Assembly: GCF_002197845.1 (NCBI RefSeq)
Contig: NZ_NIDE01000017.1
Coordinates: 124,001-188,000, forward strand
DNA from: Fimbriiglobus ruber
GTDB lineage: Bacteria > Planctomycetota > Planctomycetia > Gemmatales > Gemmataceae
Direction: 5' to 3'
Length of the DNA stretch: 64,000 nt
Numbering within the stretch: the first letter of the stretch is position 1; each line of letters opens with the position of its first letter. Below, piece after piece: positions 8,303 through 16,400 of the stretch. The notes under the pieces were generated by a model. That model made no database searches. It had not been told where the DNA came from and saw only the letters and a program-made list of their open reading frames with translations. A program made the position numbers and the translations under genes.

Positions 8303-8399
8303 GATGAAGCCTCCGGGTATAAGTCGAGCTTACCCGATAGGCTAAAACCGGACCGAGAGGGATTCCCGGCCGCGCGGATGCAATTCTTTTCGCCAGCTG

Positions 8400-8870
8400 C
8401 TAAATCACCTGATCCACTAAAACCGGCATCGTCGGAGACTGGTTGGTCATATTCCGGAAGTAGCTGGTGGACGGCCGCGAGAGCAGGTAGACGACGGGAC
8501 CGCGGGACGGGTCGTAAAGGACGATCCCGCGGAGTCCGATATCCACGACGACCCAGATGCCGTTGACGTGCATGAGCCGCGCGGGGACGACGACGGGTTC
8601 GGGCCGGGCGCCGGCGACCGCCCCGGCCTTGACTTGCTCGACGGCCACCCACCCGCCGAGCGGGAACCGCGACCCGCGCCGCAGCTTGCAACCCCACGGG
8701 AGAATCCGAAGGCACCCGTCGAAGCGGACCGGAAGGAAAGCGGGTTCCTGCCACCAGTGGAATTGCAACTCCGTCAGCCCCTCCCGGTCGTGGACGCGCC
8801 GGGCCAACCCGTGTTCGTCGCACAGGGCAATCGGCACTTCGCTCAGCGGTAACGCGATCGCGTCCAGCAT
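8400..8870 (-). CDS. Hypothetical protein, possibly a degenerate SRAP-like paralogue
   Basis: A 156-residue protein 12 bp downstream of the Y-family polymerase and 97 bp before the SRAP gene, all on the minus strand. No family was recognised directly. Three blocks can be laid along SRAP: LRILPWG against PMRWGFVP, PVVVPARLMHVNGIW against RCLIPMDGFFEW, and a C-terminal TSYFRNMTNQSPTMPVLVD against NSIVEPVHNRMPVILD. The N-terminal MCGRF with its Cys2 is absent, and the His of HNRM is not conserved, so crosslinking chemistry would be lost. The alignment is by eye and could be chance; the gene itself is well supported by operon position and coding character. Confidence 0.6.
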   Translation of the reverse strand: MLDAIALPLSEVPIALCDEHGLARRVHDREGLTELQFHWWQEPAFLPVRFDGCLRILPWGCKLRRGSRFPLGGWVAVEQVKAGAVAGARPEPVVVPARLMHVNGIWVVVDIGLRGIVLYDPSRGPVVYLLSRPSTSYFRNMTNQSPTMPVLVDQVI

Positions 8871-8882
8871 ATAGACCCGCCG

Positions 8883-10115
8883 TCAGAAGCAGAACTTGCC
8901 CCGGATGTCGCACACGTCGTATTCGTTGGCCGGGTCTTGGTAAAAGTCGTTCGCGTAGAGAGTCGCCCCCGACCGAATCTTGAACCGGCCGAACGTCTCG
9001 TTGATTTCCCGCTTGACCCGGGCCAGTGCCTCGGCGCGCTCGTCGGGCATGTCGAACAACCCCTGTTGCCACGAACCGGCCCGCTTGAGCTTCGATGCGA
9101 TCAGGTGCATGTGTGTCGCCTGTCGGCCCGGCCGCCACGCTTTCCCCAGGCCGATCTTGGCCGCGTCCGCGATCACGTCGAACCGATCCGAGGGAACGCC
9201 CAGGCTCACTTCCCCGCCCGCGGACGGGTGCTCGAAATAGCTGATGTAGACAGTGAGGGTCGACGGCCGGACCTCGTGGAAATGCAGTTCCTCAATGAGC
9301 CGTTCCACGTTCCGGATGAGCCACCCGTAGAGCGTGAAGGCGTCCTTCACCCGCCCCGCCAGACTCCCGCCGCGGGCGATGTTCTTGTGGGGGGTTCGTT
9401 GCGTCCGGATCGGGGTGACCTGGATGCCGTTTAACTCGTCGTGCAGATCCTGGCCGACGACGGTGAGCAAGTCGCGAACGAGCCGGCGCGAAGCCCGCGC
9501 CAGGTCGAGGCACGTTTTCAGCCCGTAGGGTTCGAGGCGCGCCGCTCGCCGCGCGCCGATCCCGGCTATCTCCGTCACAGGCAGCTTCGCCAGCAACTCC
9601 CGTTCGCGGTCCTGGTCCAGTACAGCGACCGCGCCGAACGGCTTGCTTGTGTCGGCGAACAGCTTTGCCAAGGTTCGCGTCCGGGCGAAGGCGACCGTGA
9701 CGGGCACGCCGACGACCCGGAGCATGTGATCCCGGATGTGAACGGCCGACGCCTGGAAGTCCATCCCCGGACACGGGTAGCCGGCCCAAAAGCTCTCGTC
9801 GATCGAGTAGTTTTCGACCCGCGGCGAGAAGTGTTCCCGGAGTTCGGCCAGCATCCGCTTCGAGATCGCTTCGTACCAGCGGAAATCTCGCTTAATGTAA
9901 ATCCCGTCCGGGCAAGCTTGTTTCGCTTCCCAGATCGGCATCCCGACTTTAACTCCCGCCCGCTTCATGGGGTAGCTGCGTGCGATGATGCACGCACCCT
10001 GATTCCCCAAGACTCCGACCGGCAGACCCTTGAGCCAGGGGCGCCGGACGACTTCCGCGGAACTGTAAAAGGCATCGGCATCGCAGAACCCGACGACTGG
10101 CGAAGGACGGCCCAT
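8883..10115 (-). CDS. Y-family (DinB/UmuC-type) translesion DNA polymerase
   Basis: A 410-residue polymerase. FCDADAFYSSAE (residues 10-21) holds the first catalytic pair (D12, D14) and YSIDESFW (103-110) the second (D106, E107). FARTRTLAKLFADTSKPFG and the GIGARRAARL helix-hairpin-helix match UmuC/DinB. The little-finger region follows and the C-terminus ends EYDVCDIRGKFCF, as in UmuC-type proteins. It copies past damaged bases in a beta-clamp-dependent way. It heads a three-gene leftward set with a possible SRAP-like protein and a true SRAP protein, so the unit looks like an abasic-site and lesion-tolerance cassette. No clear LexA operator was found upstream. Confidence 0.92.
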   Translation of the reverse strand: MGRPSPVVGFCDADAFYSSAEVVRRPWLKGLPVGVLGNQGACIIARSYPMKRAGVKVGMPIWEAKQACPDGIYIKRDFRWYEAISKRMLAELREHFSPRVENYSIDESFWAGYPCPGMDFQASAVHIRDHMLRVVGVPVTVAFARTRTLAKLFADTSKPFGAVAVLDQDRERELLAKLPVTEIAGIGARRAARLEPYGLKTCLDLARASRRLVRDLLTVVGQDLHDELNGIQVTPIRTQRTPHKNIARGGSLAGRVKDAFTLYGWLIRNVERLIEELHFHEVRPSTLTVYISYFEHPSAGGEVSLGVPSDRFDVIADAAKIGLGKAWRPGRQATHMHLIASKLKRAGSWQQGLFDMPDERAEALARVKREINETFGRFKIRSGATLYANDFYQDPANEYDVCDIRGKFCF

Positions 10116-10161
10116 GCCCCGAGAATGCCAGTGTACGGAGGATCAGTCAACACGGTTGGGG

Positions 10162-11033
10162 TTAGTCCGGCGCGGAAAGAAAGGAAGTCGCGCGGAAACG
10201 TCGGCAGCTGGCGAGAGGCGGTTCGACCGCACCATCGTCGTAATTTAATCCGCGGCCGAGTAATTCTTGGGTCCAGTCAACCTGTTTGAATCCGACGTCG
10301 CGTATCCCAAATGCCTCAAGAAATCCCGGGCTCGTGTAGAACTCGGGATCATATTTCTTGAGCGAATAGTCGGATACCGCCCTGTTCGCCCACCCGAGAA
10401 TCGACGTCACCAGCTCTCGCCGAATTGTCTGCGTGGCGTTGAGGCTGTCCAGACGAAGTAGAAGATCTGCCGTAGCCGCAACCTCGTTATGGTTTCTTCG
10501 AGCCACGCGAAGATTTTGCTCGGTCAACTTCAAATATTCGTCATCTGCCCTGCCCGAGGCATTCAGAGCGGTGGTGAATGCGTCCACTTCTAAGGGCAAG
10601 TAAACCGGCGTCGTCGACGTCGGCGGTTATCGCCGCAGCCTGATACCGACTCAGTCGAGCGAGTTGCCAGAGGAGCAAAGCGACTCGTTCGGCCAAGGTC
10701 ACTTCGAGTAACCCACTCGGCGCGAACGAGGTCAGAATACCCGAACGATGGCTTCCCAGTTGTGCGGACTTTGGTAGTGGCCCGCAGCGCGGCACGGTAT
10801 GGCAAAAGGCCCGCAGAAGTCTCTACAGGTTCGGAGTTTGCGATCGTTCTAACGAAAGCCATCACGCGCAGCGGGTCACTACCTGGACTTTCTCCGGGTA
10901 CGACGGCCACGTTCGCAAAAATCCCGTGTTGGATCGCATTCCCGGCAACGACGGCTTTTCCGGTAGCTGTTCGCGGTCCCGTCGAAAGTTGTGCGTTCCG
11001 ACGGTTGGCCGCGATTTTGGCAGGCGTTGTCAT
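10162..11033 (-). pseudogene. Frameshifted gene of the 'TGPRTAxGK' hypothetical family
   Basis: The reading starts at 11033 with IAANRRNAQLSTGPRTATGK and ends its meaningful part near VVPGESP. It then continues in a second frame with TLAERVALLLWQLARLSRYQ around 10660-10620 and in a third with PLEVDAFTTALNASGRADDE from about 10595. The three segments are in the order of one common planctomycete protein family ('IAANRRNAxxSTGPRT' head, 'LAERVALLLWxLxRLxRYE' middle, helical tail). At least two frameshifts therefore break the gene. The family's function is unknown to me. Confidence 0.75.
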
Positions 11034-11137
11034 CGTTTCACCTGGAGACTGATTTCTCTCAGGTTAATTGCTAACGACTGGTTGTCGAGGGTCGTGCGGG
11101 TAACGTGGTCACTGCCGTTGGATTGCTCAAGTAGTGG

Positions 11138-11264
11138 TAGGAGTTACGCAGTCGATTCCGCAAGTCGTTACTATGTCGAGATTTGTATCATTTGCCCTTC
11201 GAGGTCGCTTTTGCTACAAGTCGATAATGGATAAAGGCTTATGGAATCGACTGCGTAACTCCTA
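11138..11264. mobile_element. 127-bp MITE-like element with perfect 22-bp terminal inverted repeats
   Basis: The left end 11138-11159 (TAGGAGTTACGCAGTCGATT plus CC) is perfectly repeated in reverse complement at 11243-11264. The hexamer TAGTGG flanks the element on both sides (11132-11137 and 11265-11270), as expected of a target-site duplication. The 83 bp between the ends carry no credible gene. This is the structure of a non-autonomous miniature transposable element moved in trans by a transposase that recognises these ends. It lies just upstream of a pseudogene and about 380 bp before the giant adhesin gene. Confidence 0.85.
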
Positions 11265-11646
11265 TAGTGGATTTCAATCCCACTGCGAACAAACAGCCCC
11301 ACACGTACTGGGATGCCGTCGCGGGAGCTGAGTTGTTCGATCACACCACGTTCTTATAATCGCCAAATCGAAGGCGATCCTCTGTGCCGCTTCTTCCGAG
11401 AAACGGCCCCAATTCCCGGGTCTCGATAGCATGTTTCTGTGCGTAACAGACAGTGCGGACGCATTTCTATGTACTGGAATCACTTGTGACAAACGAAAGG
11501 AGGCCGTCCAAAAACTTGAAAAAAGATTCGGCAGGTCAAACGCGAAAAGTCGCATTGGGAGTGAGGGGGGAAAACGAGAGCCGGCGGGATAGACCGCCCA
11601 CCCTCCACAATTATGGCCCGAACCGAATCGCTCCCAGGTGCCGCCC
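11265..11646 (+). promoter_or_regulatory. Upstream region of the giant surface-protein gene
   Basis: No gene was recognised in this 382-bp stretch. It is AT-richer than the coding sequence around it (for example 11505-11560) and presumably holds the promoter of the giant protein, but no clear -35/-10 pair was seen. CCAGGTG precedes the ATG at 11647 at ribosome-binding distance. Confidence 0.3.
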
Positions 11647-13476
11647 ATGTCCGCCAACAGCTTGACCCGCCGGTTGCTGACCCGAGCCCTCCGCGGGTCC
11701 AAAGTGGCCACGATCCGGACCGCCGCCCCCGGGCTCGTCGGCCGGCCGATCGAAGAGCTGGAACCCCGCGCCGTCCCGGCCACGTTCGCGGTCGTCGGGT
11801 CACAACTGAACCTGACCCTGAACACGGCGAACGAGAGTGTCGCCATCGTCTCGGCCGGATCGACATATTCCCTCAGCCTGACCGGCGACACCTGGAGCGG
11901 GACGGACGTGACGGGGAGCGACACCGGCAACGGTACGAGCACACTAACCGTCACCGCCGGGGTGTTCACGTCGGGCATCGACCTCCAGGACGCCGCCGCG
12001 CCCGCGGTCGCCGTGAACTTCAACGACAGCGGGGCGAACACGTACAGCGACAGCATCGGCGTGTCGCTCCGGAACGCGGCCGCCGCGGGCGTCACGTTCA
12101 CCGGGGCCACCACCTTCACCGGTTCGGCCGCCCTGTCGGCCGCCACGACGCAGGGCATCGCCGTCAACAGCGGGGCCACCGTCGGCACGGCCGCCGGTGA
12201 CCTCACCCTGGCGGGCAACCAGCAGACGCCGGTGTCGACCGGGAATTTCGCCGGCGTCGCGGTGTCCGGGACCGTCAGCACCGCGGCGGGTGACATCCTG
12301 ATCCAGGGGCAGGGCGGCATCGGTTCCGCGGCCGGCGACCCCGGGGTCGCGGTCTTCGGGACGGTCTCGGCGGGCGGGACCGGGACGGTCACGATCACCG
12401 GCACCGGCGGCGCGGGGGGCGGGCTCCTCAATTACGGCGTCGGCATCACCGGGTCGGTCACGTCGGGTGGCGGGGCCATATCGGTGACGGGCACCGGGAC
12501 CGGCAATAGCGAAGCCGTGGCCGACGCCGGGACGATCAGCACGGGGACGACCGACGCCCCGGTCACCATCACCGCCGACAGCCTGACTTTCACCGTTCCT
12601 TTCCTATCGACAGGAACAATTAACTCGGGCGCCGGGATCACGACCATCCAGCCCCGCACACCCGGGACGCTGATCAATCTCGGCGGGGCCGAGGCCCTCA
12701 CCGGCTCACCCCTCACCCTGGGGTTGCCCTTCGCCGACCTCGCCCAGATCACCGCCGGCACGCTGGCGATCGGGAATGGCACGAGCGGGAATTTGACCGT
12801 CAGCGCGGCCGTCAACTTGGCGGCCAACCCGACCCCGATTTCGGCGCTCGCCCTGGCGACGGCCGGGACACTGACCGTGTCCCAGCCGATCGCGGCCACC
12901 GGGCCGGGTGGATCGGTGACCCTGACCGCCGGCCAGAGCGTGGACGTGGCCGCGAACGTGACGGGCGGCGGGGGCGGGGTCCAGATCACCGGCAAGGGGT
13001 TGGCGGCGGTAGACTCGATCGGGGTGACGGTCGAGACCGGGGCGATGGTGACGACGACCGACAGCGGGGCGGTCACCGTCACCGGCACCGGGGGGGCGGG
13101 GAGCGGATTTGTCGACGTAGGCGTCGATGTCTCTGGTACGGTCACGTCGGGCGGGACCGGGACGGTGATGATCACCGGCACCGGGGGCGCGGGGAGTGGG
13201 AACGCAGACTATGGCGTCTATGTCGATGGGACGATCACGTCGGGCGGGACCGGGGCGGTCTCCGTCACCGGGATCGGGGGCGCGGGGACCGGGGACGCCG
13301 AGGTCGGCGTCTTGGTCGTTGGGACGATCACGTCGGGCGGGAGCGGGGCGGTCTCCGTCACCGGGATCGGAGGCACAGGGGGGGGGCGATCGATTACGGG
13401 ATCTTGGACCTGGGGTCTATTACCACCTCGTCGGCCGCCGCTCCGATCACCATCACCGCCGATAGCCTGGAGATGA
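11647..13476 (+). CDS. Giant extracellular repeat protein, N-terminal part (before frameshift)
   Basis: About 609 residues from the ATG at 11647. The basic leader (LTRRLLTRALRG) and IEELEPRAVPATF match the LEPR-type motif at the N-terminus of very large planctomycete exported proteins. The body is Gly/Thr/Val-rich beta-helix sequence like filamentous haemagglutinin or autotransporter passengers, with units of the type TGTGGAGSGxxDYGVxVxGTITSGG. The last genuine residues are near 13386. There, a run of nine G shifts the frame, and the remaining 30 codons are nonsense before the stop. The same domain continues in another frame for 6.4 kb, so this and the next entry are one gene. It is likely a surface adhesin or matrix component. 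Confidence 0.8.
   Translation: MSANSLTRRLLTRALRGSKVATIRTAAPGLVGRPIEELEPRAVPATFAVVGSQLNLTLNTANESVAIVSAGSTYSLSLTGDTWSGTDVTGSDTGNGTSTLTVTAGVFTSGIDLQDAAAPAVAVNFNDSGANTYSDSIGVSLRNAAAAGVTFTGATTFTGSAALSAATTQGIAVNSGATVGTAAGDLTLAGNQQTPVSTGNFAGVAVSGTVSTAAGDILIQGQGGIGSAAGDPGVAVFGTVSAGGTGTVTITGTGGAGGGLLNYGVGITGSVTSGGGAISVTGTGTGNSEAVADAGTISTGTTDAPVTITADSLTFTVPFLSTGTINSGAGITTIQPRTPGTLINLGGAEALTGSPLTLGLPFADLAQITAGTLAIGNGTSGNLTVSAAVNLAANPTPISALALATAGTLTVSQPIAATGPGGSVTLTAGQSVDVAANVTGGGGGVQITGKGLAAVDSIGVTVETGAMVTTTDSGAVTVTGTGGAGSGFVDVGVDVSGTVTSGGTGTVMITGTGGAGSGNADYGVYVDGTITSGGTGAVSVTGIGGAGTGDAEVGVLVVGTITSGGSGAVSVTGIGGTGGGRSITGSWTWGLLPPRRPPLRSPSPPIAWR
12859..13061 (+). repeat. 203-bp exact repeat, copy 1
   Basis: This segment is identical, base for base by eye, to 14010-14212 (offset 1151 bp). 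Both copies encode the same stretch of beta-helix (TLTVSQPIAATGPGGSVTLT and onward). The absence of synonymous differences points to recent duplication or gene conversion, rather than old repeats kept similar by selection. Confidence 0.85.
13378..13386 (+). repeat. G9 homopolymer at the frameshift in the giant protein
   Basis: Nine consecutive G residues. With ten (or seven), the upstream frame would run straight into the downstream one, giving GAIDYGILDLGS, which parallels GAFDYGIVDQGS at the equivalent place in the next repeat unit (14830-14870). Such tracts are hot spots for slippage in vivo and for sequencing error. Confidence 0.8.
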
Positions 13477-16400
13477 CGGGAGTGAGTGACGGGGGAGCCG
13501 TAATTTTTGGTAGCACCGGCACGATCAACTCGGGCACCGGGACGACGACGATCCAGCCCCGGACGCCCGGCACCCTCGTCGCCCTCGGACGGGCCGATGT
13601 CCTGACCGGCTCGCCGCTGACCCTCGGGCTGTCGGCCGCCGACCTTGCCCAGATCACGGCCGGCACGTTAGTCGTCGGGAACGCCTCCAGCGGGACCATC
13701 ACCGTTAGCGCGGCCATCAACCTGACGACCAACCCGAGCCCGATTCCGACGCTCGAACTGGTGACCGGCGGGGCGATCGTCAACGGGGTCGCCAGCGGGG
13801 TCGCGTTGACGGTCGGGAGCCTGTCCCTGTCGGCGGTAACCGGGATCGGTACGCCCGCAACGCTGCTGACGACGGCCGTGGGCACCTTGGCGGCGGCTAA
13901 CGCGACGAGCGGCGGGGTCGCGGTGACGAACGCGGCTGATTTCGAGGTCGGGACGGTCGGTGCGGTCACCGGGGTGACGGCGACCGGCCAGGCGGTCACC
14001 CTGGCGGCCACGGCCGGGACACTGACCGTGTCCCAGCCGATCGCGGCCACCGGGCCGGGTGGATCGGTGACCCTGACCGCCGGCCAGAGCGTGGACGTGG
14101 CCGCGAACGTGACGGGCGGCGGGGGCGGGGTCCAGATCACCGGCAAGGGGTTGGCGGCGGTAGACTCGATCGGGGTGACGGTCGAGACCGGGGCGATGGT
14201 GACGACGACCGATAACGGGGCGGTGAAGATCACTGGCACCGGGGCCGCGGGGAATGGGGACGAGGATGTCGGCGTCAGGGTCGATGGAACGATCACGTCG
14301 GGCGGGACGGGGGCCGTCACCGTTAACGGCACCGGGGGAGCGGGGAGCGGCAAACTCGACGACGGCGTCGAGGTCGATGGTACGGTCACGTCGGGCGGGA
14401 CCGGGACGGTGATGATCACCGGCACCGGGGGCGCGGGGAGTGGGAACGCAGACTATGGCGTCAATGTCGATGGGACGATCACGTCGGGCGGCGCCGGTGC
14501 GGTCACCGTCGCTGGCATCGGGGGTACGGGGAATGGGAACTACCATCTCGGCGTCTTCGTCACTGGTACGATCACGTCGGGTGGGAGCGGGACGGTCATC
14601 GTCACCGGCACCGGAGGCGCGGGGAGCGGGGGCGAAAACATAGGCGTCGTTGTATATGGTACGGTCACCTCGGGTGGGACTGGGACGGTGACGGTCACCG
14701 GCACCGGGGGAGCGGGGAGCGGGGACGACGATGTCGGCGTCGTCGCCTATGGCCATACTGCCTTTGGCAATGGGATGATCACGTCAGGGGGGACCGGGGC
14801 GGTGGCGGTCACCGGGATCAGCGCGGGCGGGGGGGCGTTCGATTACGGGATTGTGGATCAGGGGTCCATCTTCACCGCCTCGGCCGCCGCTCCGATCACC
14901 ATCACCACCGACAGCCTGACTCTTGTACCTGCCACCGGTGGAAAATTCTCCATTGCCGACGGCAACCCCGGGACGATCAACTCGGGCACCGGGATGACGA
15001 CGATCCAGCCCCGAACGGCCGACACCCTCGTCGCCCTCGGTGGGGACAACGTGCTGACCGGCTCCCCCCTCACCCTCGGGCTGTCGGTCGCCGACCTCGC
15101 CCAGATCACGGCCGGCACCCTGGTCGTTGGCAACGCGACCGCCGGGACCATCACCGTGGCCGCCCCGGTCGACCTGACCACCACCCCCACACTCGCACTC
15201 GTGACCGGGGCGGCCATCGTCAACGGGGTCTCGGCCGGGACCGCCCTGACGGTCGCTAACCTGTCCCTGTCGGCGGTCACCGGGATCGGCACACCCGCAA
15301 CACCGATGACGACGGCCGTGGGCACCCTGGCGGCGGTGAACGCGACGGCCGGCGGGGCGTCGGTGACGAACGCGGCCGACTTCACCGTCGGAACGACCGA
15401 TTCGGTCAGCGGGGTAACGGCGACCGGCCAGGCGGTAACTCTGACGGCCACGACCGGGACGCTGACTGTGTCCGCGCCGGTCGCGGCGACCGGGCCAACC
15501 GGGTCGGTGACCCTGACCGGCCCGAGCGTGATGGTCAACGCGAACGTGACGGGCGGCGGGGCCGGGGCGACCGTCCTCGCCACGGGCAAAGCCGGCCGAG
15601 AAACGGCCGGGGTGACGGTCGGCGCGGCTGGGGAGGTGACGACCACCGACAACGGGTCGGTGACCGTCACCGGGACCGCCACCGGCGGCGGGTCGGGCAA
15701 CGACGCTGGCGTCCTCATCGCGGGGACGATCGCGTCGGACGGGACCGGAACGGTGACCGTCACCGGGACAGGGGCCGGGACCGAGGACAACGATGCCGGC
15801 GTCAGTGTCGGTTTCCACGGGTCGATCGCGTCGAACGGGACCGGCCTGATCACCGTCACCGGGACCGGCACCCAGGACGTGACCCCCAACGGGGAATTCG
15901 ACGACGGGGTCACCGTCGGTCTCGGTGGGTCGATCGCGTCGGGCGGGAGCGTGGTCATCACCGGGACCGGCGGCAAGAGCGGCGAGGGGTCGGCGGCCGG
16001 CGTCCGTGTGGTGGGGGAGGTCATCTCGGGGACCGGCGGGTCGATCACGATCACCGGGACCGGGGGTTCGGGTTCGACGGTCGGCGAGGTCGGGGTCTCG
16101 ATCTCGGGCGAGGTCACGTCGGGCGGCGGTCCGGTGTCGGTGACGGGCATCGCGGCCAGCACGTTCGCGGGCGTGTTACTCACCGGGGGCGGGGCGATCT
16201 CCACCGGGACGACCAACGCCCCGGTCACCATCACGGCCGACAGCCTGTCGATCGACAACACGTCCACGATCGACTCGGGCACCGGGGCCACGACCGTCCA
16301 GACGCGGACGGCCGGGACGCCGATCGCCCTGGGCGGGGCCGGGTCGCTCACCACGCCGGTGGTCCTGGGCCTCTCGACGGCCGAACTCGCCCAGATCACG

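Noticed and set aside
10116-10160. A LexA box upstream of the Y-family polymerase
   Set aside because: GTGTACGG and TTGACT are present but form no convincing dyad, and the planctomycete LexA motif is not known to me.
12300-16200. Regularly spaced repeats that might look like a CRISPR array
   Set aside because: The repeats are coding, irregular in length and in frame with beta-helix protein units; there are no unique spacers of constant size and no cas genes.
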